A stretch of 64,000 bases of DNA from Empedobacter falsenii (GCF_013488205.1 NZ_CP040908.1:3102001-3166000); one strand, 5' to 3'. Counted from the stretch's first letter, positions 1 through 9,105 are shown. Made by a program: numbers and translations. The notes: generated from the letters alone by a model not told the origin.

Positions 1-406
1 AACTAATCTTGATAATGAAGTGATTAAAGGTTCACCAGATTTAGCAATGGCATTAGTTCCGACTTGGATCAAAAATAATCAATTGGATAAAGCTGCTTTA
101 ATTTCGGAATCTGCTGCGATGTATGAATTCGTAAAATTCCAAGATCCAGAAAAAGGAAAAATTGCTGAACAAGCTTTCAATTGGATTATGAACAATGACA
201 CACCAGATGCAACGGCTGAAATTGCTAAAACATATTCGCGTTATTATCCATATTTGAATGAACAAAATCCACAAGCAGGACAAGCTGTGAAAATGATGGC
301 TGAAAAAGCATTGCAAGTAAAAACGAATGCTGCAAAAACAATTAAATCAGCAACTATTGCAAAACAAGTGGAGCAATTACAAGATGCTATAAATAAAATG
401 AAATAA
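1..406 (+). CDS. C-terminal part of an unidentified protein (5' truncated)
   Basis: The frame is open to the left edge of the window (codons start at base 2), so this is the 3' part of a longer gene. The GTG at 20 is an internal valine codon in all likelihood, not a start. The visible 134 or so residues are soluble, rich in Ala, Lys and Gln, and look all-helical. Their spacing is reminiscent of helical-repeat (TPR-like) scaffolds, and the C-terminus is charged and possibly coiled coil. There are no catalytic motifs or membrane segments. I do not recognise the family. It is followed by a strong terminator at 431-461, so it is the last gene of its unit. Confidence 0.7.
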   Translation, partial: TNLDNEVIKGSPDLAMALVPTWIKNNQLDKAALISESAAMYEFVKFQDPEKGKIAEQAFNWIMNNDTPDATAEIAKTYSRYYPYLNEQNPQAGQAVKMMAEKALQVKTNAAKTIKSATIAKQVEQLQDAINKMK

Positions 407-430
407 TTCACTAAAATTATTATATTTGTT

Positions 431-461
431 AAGCTATCCTTGCAAGAGGATAGCTTTTTTT
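431..461 (+). terminator. Rho-independent terminator
   Basis: A 10-bp perfect stem (aagctatcct at 431-440, aggatagctt at 447-456) with a 6-nt loop runs into a T-tract. It ends the gene at the left edge. The T-tract stops only 13 bases before the folA start codon, so terminator and folA promoter must overlap. Confidence 0.9.
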
Positions 462-473
462 ACCTTATAACTT

Positions 474-962
474 ATGATAAACATTGTAGTAGCAAAAGCA
501 AGCAACAACGTAATTGGTGCAAAAAATGATTTGATTTGGCATTTACCAAATGATCTGAAACATTTCAAAAGTATAACTTCTGGGCATCCTATTATTATGG
601 GACGAAAAACGTTCGAATCATTGGGTAGACCTTTACCAAATCGTACCAATATTGTTGTGACAAGAGATCAGAATTGGAATACAGAAGGTATCGAAATTGC
701 GTCTTCTTTACCAAAAGCAATAGAAGTTGCGAAAAAAATTGACGATGATATTTACATTATCGGTGGTGGAAATATTTACAAACAAGCGATGGAATTTACT
801 GATATTTTGTACATCACAGAAGTTCATCACGAATTTGATGGAGACACTTATTTCCCAGAAATAGACTTGGACGAATGGGAAGAAGTAGAACGAGAAGATT
901 TCAAAAAAGATGAAAAACATCCATATGCTTACTCGTTTGTGACGTATAAAAGAATAGATTAG
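474..962 (+). CDS. folA: Dihydrofolate reductase
   Basis: Reduces 7,8-dihydrofolate to tetrahydrofolate with NADPH, supplying one-carbon carriers for thymidylate, purine and methionine synthesis; cytosolic. The 162-residue length is normal for chromosomal DHFR. Visible signatures are the N-terminal strand and Met20-type loop, then WHLPNDLKHFK with Asp27 as the expected proton-donor carboxylate. Next come IMGRKTFESLGRPLPNR (NADPH phosphate and adenine contacts) and IYIIGGGNIY for the pyrophosphate loop. It is flanked by terminators on both sides, so it appears monocistronic. The ATG at 474 is the only sensible start. This would be the target of trimethoprim; nothing here shows whether the enzyme is sensitive. 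Confidence 0.97.
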   Translation: MINIVVAKASNNVIGAKNDLIWHLPNDLKHFKSITSGHPIIMGRKTFESLGRPLPNRTNIVVTRDQNWNTEGIEIASSLPKAIEVAKKIDDDIYIIGGGNIYKQAMEFTDILYITEVHHEFDGDTYFPEIDLDEWEEVEREDFKKDEKHPYAYSFVTYKRID

Positions 963-979
963 AAACTTTCGTGCATAAA

Positions 980-1007
980 AAAAGCAAGAATTTTGATTCT
1001 TGCTTTT
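980..1007. terminator. Bidirectional terminator between convergent genes
   Basis: An 11-bp stem (aaaagcaagaa at 980-990, ttcttgctttt at 997-1007) has an A-run on the left and T-rich bases on the right. It serves folA on the plus strand and the MFS gene on the minus strand. Confidence 0.85.
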
Positions 1008-1021
1008 ATATTTTTTACACC

Positions 1022-2356
1022 TTAATGTTTTACATCTTGTACTTCGTCTGGATTGTGTTTGTATTTGAACACAATTGCGAACAATACCGTAACAACTAAT
1101 GCGTAGCCTGCGAAAATAAACCAAGAATGTCTCCATCCTTCTAGCTGCAATGTCAAATCAGTTTGACTATACACTAAATGATTCACGATGTATTGTGCAA
1201 TTAACATTCCGATTGTTGCTCCAAAACCATTGGTCATCATCATAAAAACTCCTTGTGCAGAAGAACGAATTTCTTCGTTTGTTTCTTTGTCTACATACAA
1301 CGAACCTGATACATTGAAAAAATCGAAAGCGATTCCGTAAACAATCATTGATAAGATAAACATCCAAACACCAGATCCTGGATCTCCTAATCCAAATAAT
1401 CCGAAACGTAAGACCCAACCTACCATTGCCATCAACATCACGATTTTGATTCCGAATCGTTTTAGCACGAAAGGAATTAATAAAATACACAATGTTTCAG
1501 AAACTTGAGACAACGAAATTAAAGCATTTGCATTACTTGCTCCCCACGTATTGGCATAATCTGGAATATCCTTAAACGTTGTGATAAATGGATTTGCATA
1601 TCCATTTGTAATTTGCAAAGAAACGCCTAAAAGCATTGAAAAGATAAAGAAAATTGCCATTTTTCTATCTTTAAATAATGCAAAAGCTTTTAAACCAAAT
1701 GCATCAGAAATAGATTGTTTTTCAGAACTTTTGTTAACTGGGCAATTAGGTAATAAGAAACTGTATAAAAACAATATAACTCCTAAAAATCCAGATACAA
1801 AGAACTGATAATAATTGGATTGAAAACTTACGAATGTTGGATCACTTGAAAAGTTAAATCCAAAAACACCATCTTTAAATCCAGAGAAATTAACAAATAA
1901 CATCGCTACAATAAAACCAACTGTTCCAAACGTTCTGATTGGAGGAAAGGATTTGATTGTGTCTAAATTATTTTGTTTTAAAATTGTGTAGGCTGTTGAG
2001 TTAGAAAGGGCGATTGTTGGCATAAAGAACGCCACACTAACCGAATAAAGTGCGAAGATTGTTGTAAAATCTACATCGTTTCCAGCTGTCATTCCGTAAT
2101 AACCTGCTGCAAACATAAAAATCGCAGCTAATAAATGATTCAATCCCAACAAACGTTGTACAGGAATCCATCTATCCGCTACAATACCCATTATTGCGGG
2201 CATAAAAATCGACACAATACCTTGCATCGCGTAAAAAAGACCAATTTTTGGACCTAAGCCAACTGATCCTAAGTAATTTCCCATAGAGGTTAGGTATGCT
2301 CCCCATACCGCAAACTCAAGGAAACTCATGATTGTAAGTCTAAGCTTTACAGACAT
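1022..2356 (-). CDS. MFS transporter, nucleoside:H+ symporter (NupG-like) family
   Basis: A 444-residue polytopic inner-membrane protein with about 12 hydrophobic segments. The N-terminus (MSVKLRLTIMSFLEFAVWGAYL) and the ADRWIPVQRLLG cytoplasmic loop after the second helix fit the nucleoside H+ symporter family (Nuc_H_symport), relatives of E. coli NupG/XapB. By family knowledge it imports nucleosides using the proton gradient; the substrate here is inferred. The gene lies 18 bp downstream of the DUF151 nuclease gene on the same strand, so the two are probably co-transcribed. That pairing would link degradation of nucleic acid with uptake of the products, which is my inference. It ends at a shared terminator with folA. 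Confidence 0.88.
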   Translation of the reverse strand: MSVKLRLTIMSFLEFAVWGAYLTSMGNYLGSVGLGPKIGLFYAMQGIVSIFMPAIMGIVADRWIPVQRLLGLNHLLAAIFMFAAGYYGMTAGNDVDFTTIFALYSVSVAFFMPTIALSNSTAYTILKQNNLDTIKSFPPIRTFGTVGFIVAMLFVNFSGFKDGVFGFNFSSDPTFVSFQSNYYQFFVSGFLGVILFLYSFLLPNCPVNKSSEKQSISDAFGLKAFALFKDRKMAIFFIFSMLLGVSLQITNGYANPFITTFKDIPDYANTWGASNANALISLSQVSETLCILLIPFVLKRFGIKIVMLMAMVGWVLRFGLFGLGDPGSGVWMFILSMIVYGIAFDFFNVSGSLYVDKETNEEIRSSAQGVFMMMTNGFGATIGMLIAQYIVNHLVYSQTDLTLQLEGWRHSWFIFAGYALVVTVLFAIVFKYKHNPDEVQDVKH

Positions 2357-2374
2357 AATTATTTGAAATAGTTA

Positions 2375-3007
2375 TTAGTTTCCCATGTTATCGATTTGAT
2401 CACGAAGGCGAGCTGCCAATTCATAATCTTCATTCTTCACAGCTTTTTCCATCTCAGTTTCAAGTTCAGATTTTGTCCAACCTTCATATTCATTGATATC
2501 AGACAAATCATTTTCCAAACCAGCCAAGATATCCAAATCATCTTCAAAGTTATTTGCTGCGCGACGTATATTTTCTTCTTCTTCAATAACGTCCAAATGA
2601 ATTCCAGCTTTTTCTACAACATTATCATAGGCATAGATAGGTGCATTGAAACGAACAGCCAACGCAATTGCATCAGAAGTTCTCGAATCAATTTCGGCAC
2701 GTTGTCCATCATTATTTACAAAAATAATATTCGAATAGAAAACGCCATCTTCTAATTTATAAATATAAATAGAATCAACATTCAATTGAAATTCTTTTCC
2801 TAATGAAATAAACAAATCGTGTGTTAATGGACGAGGTGGATTAATATCTTTCTCTAAAGCTAATGCGATTGATTGTGCCTCAAAGCTCCCAATAATAATT
2901 GGCAACTTTCTTCCTCCTACATTTTCCTCTAGAATCAACGCATATGCGCCAGTCTGAGTTTGACTGTAAGATATTCCTTTAATATTTAATCTAATTAAAT
3001 TGTCCAT
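2375..3007 (-). CDS. Bifunctional nuclease family protein (DUF151 plus UVR motif)
   Basis: A 210-residue soluble protein. Residues 1-135 form the DUF151/bifunctional nuclease domain, with DINPPRPLTHDL and the RTSDAIALAVR segment visible. This family was named for DNase and RNase activity in plant and Mycobacterium-type homologues. Residues about 175-208 (ETEMEKAVKNEDYELAARLRDQI) form a UvrB/UvrC-type UVR helical hairpin, a protein-interaction motif. This domain pair is common in Bacteroidota. It is the first gene of a likely two-gene unit with the nucleoside transporter. The biological substrate is unknown. Confidence 0.9.
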   Translation of the reverse strand: MDNLIRLNIKGISYSQTQTGAYALILEENVGGRKLPIIIGSFEAQSIALALEKDINPPRPLTHDLFISLGKEFQLNVDSIYIYKLEDGVFYSNIIFVNNDGQRAEIDSRTSDAIALAVRFNAPIYAYDNVVEKAGIHLDVIEEEENIRRAANNFEDDLDILAGLENDLSDINEYEGWTKSELETEMEKAVKNEDYELAARLRDQIDNMGN

Positions 3008-3060
3008 TTGGGCGTAAATCTATGAAAAACTGATGAATATTTAATCTTTTTTTAATGAAT

Positions 3061-3094
3061 AAAAAAAATCCGAACCACCTAAATGATTCGGATT
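3061..3094 (-). terminator. Terminator of the etfBA operon
   Basis: Arms aatccgaa (3067-3074) and ttcggatt (3087-3094) form a hairpin. Read on the minus strand it is followed by an eight-base U-run (A-run at 3061-3068). It lies 22 bp past the etfA stop codon. Confidence 0.85.
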
Positions 3095-3115
3095 GAATTT
3101 ATAAGCTTAAAATGA

Positions 3116-4072
3116 TTAAGCTTGACCTTTATATTTTTTTAACTCTTCAGTTAATTTAGGAACAATCTCAAAAGCATCTCCTACGATTCCGTAATCTGCT
3201 GCTTTGAAGAAAGGCGCTTCTGGATCATTGTTGATCACAACAATTGTTTTAGATCCGTTAACTCCAGCTAAGTGCTGAATAGCTCCTGAAATACCAACTG
3301 CGATGTATAAATTTGGCGCAATTGCTTTTCCTGTTTGTCCTACGTGCTCAGCATGAGGTCTCCAACCGATATCAGCAACTGGTTTAGATGATGCTGTAGC
3401 AGCTCCTAAAACTTTTGCTAAATCTTCGATCATTCCCCAGTTTTCAGGACCTTTCATTCCACGACCTGCAGAAACTACGATATCAGCTTCTTTCAAATCG
3501 ATTTTATCAGAAGAAGCCATTTCTGTTGAAACAACTTTTACTTTAGCATCTGCATCAGAAACTGATACTGAAGCTGATTCTTCTGAACCTGAAACTGCAT
3601 TTTCTTTTGCTCCGAATGCGTTTTGTAAAACTGTAACTACAACTTTTCCTGAAACTGCAACAGTCTCTACTCCTTTCCCTGAGAATGCTTTACGTGCAAC
3701 TGTGAATGGAGAAACTGCTGTTGGAGCTTTTTCTACATTTGTTACTAAAGATGCTCCTGTTTTGTATGCTAAAACTGGTGCTATAGTCGCTCCTTCGTTT
3801 GTTGATGGTAAAACTACAACATCTCCTTGAGCAACTTCAGCCAAAGCTTTTGCGTAAGAATTTGCATCAAATTTTACTAAAGCTGCATTCTCAACTTTAA
3901 CTACTTTAGATGCTCCATATTTATATAATTCGTCAGCAGCAGCATTTCCAAAAACGATTGCTGTAACAGTATCTCCAGCAACATCAGCTGTAGCTTTTGC
4001 ATAAGAAACTGCTTCTAATCCTGCTTTTTTATATTTTCCGTCGTGTGACTCTGCGTATACAAAAATTGCCAT
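3116..4072 (-). CDS. etfA: Electron transfer flavoprotein alpha subunit
   Basis: The FAD-carrying alpha subunit of the soluble EtfAB heterodimer. EtfAB accepts electrons from acyl-CoA dehydrogenases and passes them to ETF:quinone oxidoreductase. The 318-residue length is typical. The C-terminal FAD domain is clear: VVSAGRGMKGPENWGMIEDLA near residue 200, then PVADIGWRPHAEHVGQTGK, the VGISGAIQHLAGV loop, and INNDPEAPFFKAADYGIVGD near the end. It follows etfB by 26 bp and ends at a strong terminator. Codon use is strongly biased to a few codons (GCT, GTT, ACT), as in highly expressed genes. hbd at 25.8 kb would act in the same beta-oxidation or butyrate-type metabolism. Confidence 0.96.
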   Translation of the reverse strand: MAIFVYAESHDGKYKKAGLEAVSYAKATADVAGDTVTAIVFGNAAADELYKYGASKVVKVENAALVKFDANSYAKALAEVAQGDVVVLPSTNEGATIAPVLAYKTGASLVTNVEKAPTAVSPFTVARKAFSGKGVETVAVSGKVVVTVLQNAFGAKENAVSGSEESASVSVSDADAKVKVVSTEMASSDKIDLKEADIVVSAGRGMKGPENWGMIEDLAKVLGAATASSKPVADIGWRPHAEHVGQTGKAIAPNLYIAVGISGAIQHLAGVNGSKTIVVINNDPEAPFFKAADYGIVGDAFEIVPKLTEELKKYKGQA

Positions 4073-4098
4073 TTTTTAATTTCTTTTTAGGTGAATAA

Positions 4099-4845
4099 TT
4101 AGATTACTTTAGCTTCTTCGTGTAATAATCTTACCAATTCTGCTACATTGTCTTTGTCGATTAATGTTACATTACCTCTTTCAGCAGGTTTTACATAACC
4201 AACAACTTCAACTTTAGTTTCTGTTGCTTCTGGTGCAACAACTGTGATTTGTTTTGTACGCGCTTGCATAATTCCACGCATGTTAGGAATTCTTAATGCA
4301 GCTTCGTCAACCAATCCTTTTTGTCCTGCGATAACAGCTGGTAAAGCAACTTCTACAGTTTCTTTTCCTCCATCAATTTCGCGAACAGCTTTTGCAGAAG
4401 AACCTTCTACATCAAGACCGATACATCCGTTTACAAAACCATAATCTAACATTGCTGCAACTAATCCTGGTACAGAACCTCCATTATAATCAATTGATTC
4501 TTTTCCTGTCAATACTAAATCGAAACCACCATCTTTAGCAGCTTTTGCGATTTGTGTAGCAACAAAGAAATCATCACGAGCATCAGCATCAATACGAATT
4601 CCATCATTCGCACCAATTGCTAAAGCTTTACGCATAACTGGATCTACAGTTGCATCTCCAACAGTTAAAATTGTAACAGTAGCGCCTTGTTTTTCTTGTA
4701 ACTCTACTGCTTTGTTTAAACTAAATTCGTCGTGCGGGTTAATAACGAACTGAACGCCATTTTTGTCAAATGATTTTCCGTCAGCTGTGAAGTTGATTTT
4801 TGCTGTAGTATCTGGTACACTACTAATACAAACTAATATCTTCAT
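4099..4845 (-). CDS. etfB: Electron transfer flavoprotein beta subunit
   Basis: The AMP-binding beta subunit of EtfAB, 248 residues. It shows the N-terminal MKILVCISSVPDTTAKINF start, the VINPHDEFSLNKAVEL segment, and the LTGKESIDYNGGSVPG stretch characteristic of the family. The beta-subunit signature region (KAVREIDGGKETVEVALPAVI) is followed by a recognition-loop-like LRIPNMRGIMQA. It is the first gene of etfBA. A promoter of Bacteroidota type sits directly upstream at 4873-4902, which implies a short leader of about 20 bases. Confidence 0.96.
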   Translation of the reverse strand: MKILVCISSVPDTTAKINFTADGKSFDKNGVQFVINPHDEFSLNKAVELQEKQGATVTILTVGDATVDPVMRKALAIGANDGIRIDADARDDFFVATQIAKAAKDGGFDLVLTGKESIDYNGGSVPGLVAAMLDYGFVNGCIGLDVEGSSAKAVREIDGGKETVEVALPAVIAGQKGLVDEAALRIPNMRGIMQARTKQITVVAPEATETKVEVVGYVKPAERGNVTLIDKDNVAELVRLLHEEAKVI

Positions 4846-4872
4846 AATTTTGTGTTTACTCTTTCTTTTATG

Positions 4873-4902
4873 TAAAAATAACTAATTTATTTTATTATGC
4901 AA
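4873..4902 (-). promoter_or_regulatory. Predicted etfBA promoter with dyad over the -33 element
   Basis: Read on the minus strand, TTG (4902-4900) is followed after 19 nt by TATTTTTA (4880-4873). This is 7/8 to the Bacteroidota TAnnTTTG -7 box. The -33 TTG lies at the centre of a perfect dyad, TTATGC-AA-GCATAA at 4895-4908, which could be a regulator site. No experimental support is available here. Confidence 0.5.
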
Positions 4903-4913
4903 GCATAACATTG

Positions 4914-5747
4914 TTAATTCTTTACTAAGTCGTTACTTTTCGCTTTCAATTGTTTTTTATAAACTGAATTTGAAACCAATACACTTAGTTCGTACAATAA
5001 CCAAAGAGGAATTGTAACTAAAATCATACTGTACACATCGTTTGGTGTAATTGCAGCTGCAATCACTAATACAACGATAAATGCGTGTTTACGGTATTCT
5101 TTCAAGAATTTTGGTGTTAAGATTCCAATACTCGTTAAGAAGTAAACGAAAACTGGCATCAAAAACATAACTCCCATCGATAATAATAATTGAACAAATA
5201 AATCGATATAACTTGGCAATGTCCATGTATTTCCTACACCAAAAGGATCGTAAGTAAATAAGAATTGCGTACATAATGGTAGCAGCATATAGTAGCTAAA
5301 TAGTACTCCTGTCACAAAGAAAAACGAAACAGCAAAGATGGTAAATCCTGCATACTTTCGTTCAGCTTCTTTTAAGGCTGGTTTTACAAATCGCCAAATT
5401 TCAAAAATAATATAAGGAATTGCGATAATTACGCCACACACAATTACTGCAAAAAACTGTGAAGTAATCTGTCCTGATGGATTAAGATTGGTCAATTCTT
5501 TCGAAATGTCAAATGATTCAGTATAAATTTTTCCGAAACCTGTTAATTCACCAAATTGATTAAAAATATCAAACGTAGGAAAAGTTGATTTTAGTGGAGC
5601 CATTATTACATGTTCCACCAATTCGTCCCAATAAATAGCGACTGCAATAGATGTAATCACAATTGATAAAATAGAACGAACCAAATGTCCTCTCAACTCA
5701 CCAATATGAGCCAAAAATGACATACTCGATTTTGTATTATCTGCCAT
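4914..5747 (-). CDS. tatC: Sec-independent protein translocase TatC
   Basis: The core receptor of the twin-arginine translocase, which moves folded proteins across the inner membrane; 277 residues with six hydrophobic segments. The N-terminal SFLAHIGELRGHLVRS corresponds to the conserved cytoplasmic 'HLxELRxRL' substrate-recognition motif. FEIWRFVKPALKEAERKYA after the second membrane region matches the conserved 'FxxPALxxxER' loop. A conserved proline/asparagine segment ITPNDVYSMILVTIPLWLLYE lies near the end. It starts 4 bp after kdsD on the same strand, so they form a tight two-gene unit. No tatA/tatB gene is in the window. Confidence 0.96.
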   Translation of the reverse strand: MADNTKSSMSFLAHIGELRGHLVRSILSIVITSIAVAIYWDELVEHVIMAPLKSTFPTFDIFNQFGELTGFGKIYTESFDISKELTNLNPSGQITSQFFAVIVCGVIIAIPYIIFEIWRFVKPALKEAERKYAGFTIFAVSFFFVTGVLFSYYMLLPLCTQFLFTYDPFGVGNTWTLPSYIDLFVQLLLSMGVMFLMPVFVYFLTSIGILTPKFLKEYRKHAFIVVLVIAAAITPNDVYSMILVTIPLWLLYELSVLVSNSVYKKQLKAKSNDLVKN

Positions 5748-5751
5748 ACGC

Positions 5752-6717
5752 TTATTCGATTCCTTCGTTTAAAATTGAGTGAATATCCAAAATTCCATAA
5801 TAATGATTTTCTTCATCAACCACCACCAATTGTCCAATACTGTTGTGACGAAGAATCGCTAAAGCTTCTCTTGCTTTTTCAGTTTTTTGAATTGTTTTCG
5901 GATTCATTGAAGCAATATTTTTCGCTGTTAAATGCGCAAAAGTTTCATTATTTAATAACATTCGGCGCAAATCTCCGTCTGTTATCACACCAACAATTTT
6001 ATCATGATCAATCACAACTGTAATTCCATGACGACCTGATGTTAATGAATTAATCACTTCTGTAATCGAAGAATCTGGATGTACAAAAGGTTTTCTTTCT
6101 GGATCGACAATATTTTCAACTGTCCACAATAATCGTTTCCCTAATGCTCCACCTGGATGATATTTTGCAAAATCGTTTTGTGTAAATGCTCTCAATTTCA
6201 TCAAAGCAACTGCCAAAGCATCACCCATTACTAATTGAGCTGTTGTAGAAGTTGTTGGTGCCAAATTTACTGGACAAGCTTCTTTATCAATATTAACATC
6301 CAAAACAATGTCTGAATTTTTTGCTAATTCTGATTTCAAATTTGATGTCAATCCAATCAAAACCGAAGCATATTGTTTAAGAATCGGAGCCAAGTAAGTA
6401 ATCTCTGGCGTATTTCCACTTTTCGAGATGCAAATCACTACATCTTCTGGTCTTACAAGACCCAAATCGCCATGAATGGCTTCCGTCGCATGCAAAAATT
6501 GACTTGGAGTTCCGGTAGAATTTAACGTTGCTACAATTTTATTTGCAATATGTGCACTCTTTCCTACTCCAACAACTACCAACTTTCCTTTCGTGTTATA
6601 TATCGCATTTACCGCATCAACAAAAGACTCGCTAATACGAGAAGCTATTGCTTCCAGCGCTTGAATTTCTTCTCGAAAAACACCTTGCGCTATTTGTATT
6701 AATTCTGAATTTCCCAC
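5752..6717 (-). CDS. kdsD: Arabinose-5-phosphate isomerase, KpsF/GutQ family
   Basis: Interconverts D-ribulose 5-phosphate and D-arabinose 5-phosphate, the first committed step toward Kdo for lipopolysaccharide; cytosolic. The 321-residue protein has an SIS sugar-isomerase domain, with VVVGVGKSAHIANKI near residues 47-61, the family motif HATEAIHGDLGLV near 76-88, and CISKSGNTPEI. Two CBS domains follow from about residue 205 to the end. This is the classic KpsF/GutQ layout and length. It is the first gene of a kdsD-tatC unit and divergent from recQ. Confidence 0.94.
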   Translation of the reverse strand: MGNSELIQIAQGVFREEIQALEAIASRISESFVDAVNAIYNTKGKLVVVGVGKSAHIANKIVATLNSTGTPSQFLHATEAIHGDLGLVRPEDVVICISKSGNTPEITYLAPILKQYASVLIGLTSNLKSELAKNSDIVLDVNIDKEACPVNLAPTTSTTAQLVMGDALAVALMKLRAFTQNDFAKYHPGGALGKRLLWTVENIVDPERKPFVHPDSSITEVINSLTSGRHGITVVIDHDKIVGVITDGDLRRMLLNNETFAHLTAKNIASMNPKTIQKTEKAREALAILRHNSIGQLVVVDEENHYYGILDIHSILNEGIE

Positions 6718-6881
6718 AATAAAATTTCTATTGTCTATTTTTAAAATTTTTCGTACTTTTACTCTCCTTTTTTATTTACACTCAATTATATATAAATCAT
6801 ATAAAATTTATGTGTATATTTAAGAGTTATCAAATATAGGAACTATTTAATTTATAATATTAATTTTAGTCTTTTGTGTAG

Positions 6882-9083
6882 ATGGAAGCCACTTCGAAAA
6901 ACTTAACATCTTACCTAAAAAAATATTTTGGTTTCGACCAATTTAAAGGACAGCAGCACGAAATCATTACAAGCTTACTAAATAAAGAAGATGTATTTGT
7001 TTTGATGCCAACTGGAGGAGGTAAGTCTTTATGTTATCAATTACCGGCATTAATGTCAGATGGAGTTGCGATTATTGTATCCCCTTTAATCGCGCTGATG
7101 AAGAATCAAGTAGACGCTATACGTGGAATTTCTGAAAATGATGGAATTGCCCACGTATTAAACTCATCTTTAAATAAGTCAGAAACAAAAACAGTTATGA
7201 CAGATATTAAAGATGGAGTAACTAAAATGTTGTACGTTGCGCCCGAATCTTTGACAAAAGAAGAATACATCGATTTCTTTAAATCGGTGAAAATTTCTTT
7301 TTTTGCGATTGATGAAGCGCACTGTATTTCTGAATGGGGACACGATTTTCGACCAGAATATCGTAATCTAAAAGCGATTATCAACAAAATTGGTGATGCG
7401 CCAATTATTGCTTTAACAGCAACAGCAACACCAAAAGTACAAGAAGATATTCAGAAAACTTTGGGAATGCAAAGCGCTAAAGTTTTTAAAGATTCTTTTA
7501 ATCGTACGAATTTATTTTACGAAATCCGCCCAAAGGTTGATCAAGACAAACAAATCATCAAATTTATCAAACAAAACGATGGTAAATCTGGTGTCATTTA
7601 TTGCTTGAGTCGTAAAAAAGTTGAAGAAATTACGCAACTTTTACAAGTAAACGGAATCAATGCTATTCCTTATCACGCAGGTTTAGATGCCAAAACACGT
7701 AGCAAACATCAAGATATGTTTTTGATGGAAGATGCAAGTGTCGTTGTCGCTACAATTGCTTTCGGAATGGGAATTGACAAGCCAGATGTACGTTTTGTAA
7801 TGCATTACGATATGCCAAAATCGTTAGAAAGTTATTACCAAGAAACTGGTCGTGCAGGTCGCGATGGTGGTGAAGGTGTTTGTATTGCTTTCTATGATTA
7901 TAAAGATATCGAAAAGTTAGAAAAATTCTTAGCAAGTAAACCTGTTGCAGAACGCGAAGTTGGAATGCAATTACTTTCTGAGGTTGTAGCATATGCCGAA
8001 ACTTCGATGTCGCGTCGTAAATTTTTGTTACATTATTTTGGAGAAGAATTTGACGACAAAAACGGCGAAGGGGCAAATATGGACGACAATATGCGCAATC
8101 CTAAAAAAATGATTGAGGCAAAAGTTGATGCAGTAATTGCATTAGATGTTGTTCAGAAAACAAATCAAAAATTAAAATTAAATGATGTTGTAAATGTTAT
8201 AGTTGGTAAAGAAACTTCTATTACAAAATCATATAATTTGAGCTCTGAAGATTTCTTCGGAATTGGAAAAGCAAAAGAAGATTATTATTGGAAATCTATT
8301 TTACGCCAATTAATTGTACGTAATTTATTAGAGAAAGAAATCGAATCATATGGTATTTTAAAAATTACCAAATCTGGAAAAGATTTCATTAGTAAGCCAA
8401 CTTCTTTTGAAATTGCCGAAGATATTGATTTCAAAAAATTATTATCAGAAGGTAGCTTTGAAAAAGAAGAAACATCTTCTGCACCTATTGCTTTTGATGA
8501 TGTTTTATTGAAACAATTGAAAGATTTACGTAAAAAAATCTCTAAAAAACATCAAATTCCACCTTTTGCAGTTTTCCAAGATTCGAGTTTAGATGATATG
8601 ACAATGCAATATCCAACAACAGTTAAGGAGTTAACAAATGTATTTGGTGTTGGAGAAGGAAAAGCTCAGAAATTCGGGAAAGAATTTGTAGATTTTATTG
8701 CGCAATATGTTAAAGACAACGACATTATTCGACCTGAAGATATGGTGATTAAACAAGTTGCTGACAAATCGAGTCACAAAGTTTATATCATTCAATCGAC
8801 AGACAGAAAGTTAAATCTTGAAGATGTTGCGGAAGCAAAAAATATGACGATGAGCGATTTGCTTTCAGAAATGGAAAGTATCGTTTATCAAGGAACAAAA
8901 TTAAATATCAATTATTACATTGACGAAGTTTTGGACGAAGATCAACAAGAGGAAATTTATGAATTCTTGATGGACGCAGATTCTGACTCAATGTCATCAT
9001 TGTTAGATGAATTTGGTGACGATTATGATGAAGAAGAATTACGTTTAATGCGTATCAAATTCATCAGTGAAGTCGCAAATTAA
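6882..9083 (+). CDS. recQ: ATP-dependent DNA helicase RecQ
   Basis: A 3'-5' superfamily-2 helicase for recombination and fork repair. The 733-residue protein has Walker A TGGGKS at 44-49, the DEAH box near 143 (IDEAHCISEWGHDFRPEY), SAT-type motif ALTATATPKV, and motif VI YQETGRAGRDG. The RQC region comes next, followed by an HRDC domain (about 545-620). A C-terminal extension of about 110 acidic residues has a helical or winged-helix look. The cysteines that bind zinc in E. coli RecQ after the FGE motif are absent: HYFGEEFDDKNGEGANMDDN has none. The upstream 164-bp gap from kdsD must hold divergent promoters. Confidence 0.96.
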   Translation: MEATSKNLTSYLKKYFGFDQFKGQQHEIITSLLNKEDVFVLMPTGGGKSLCYQLPALMSDGVAIIVSPLIALMKNQVDAIRGISENDGIAHVLNSSLNKSETKTVMTDIKDGVTKMLYVAPESLTKEEYIDFFKSVKISFFAIDEAHCISEWGHDFRPEYRNLKAIINKIGDAPIIALTATATPKVQEDIQKTLGMQSAKVFKDSFNRTNLFYEIRPKVDQDKQIIKFIKQNDGKSGVIYCLSRKKVEEITQLLQVNGINAIPYHAGLDAKTRSKHQDMFLMEDASVVVATIAFGMGIDKPDVRFVMHYDMPKSLESYYQETGRAGRDGGEGVCIAFYDYKDIEKLEKFLASKPVAEREVGMQLLSEVVAYAETSMSRRKFLLHYFGEEFDDKNGEGANMDDNMRNPKKMIEAKVDAVIALDVVQKTNQKLKLNDVVNVIVGKETSITKSYNLSSEDFFGIGKAKEDYYWKSILRQLIVRNLLEKEIESYGILKITKSGKDFISKPTSFEIAEDIDFKKLLSEGSFEKEETSSAPIAFDDVLLKQLKDLRKKISKKHQIPPFAVFQDSSLDDMTMQYPTTVKELTNVFGVGEGKAQKFGKEFVDFIAQYVKDNDIIRPEDMVIKQVADKSSHKVYIIQSTDRKLNLEDVAEAKNMTMSDLLSEMESIVYQGTKLNINYYIDEVLDEDQQEEIYEFLMDADSDSMSSLLDEFGDDYDEEELRLMRIKFISEVAN

Positions 9084-9105
9084 ACCATACAAAAAATAAA
9101 CTTTC

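Noticed and set aside
708-1136. Minus-strand 142-codon frame spanning folA's 3' end and the terminator
   Set aside because: It overlaps folA and the MFS gene end, crosses a strong terminator, and its product is low-complexity Phe/Ile-rich.
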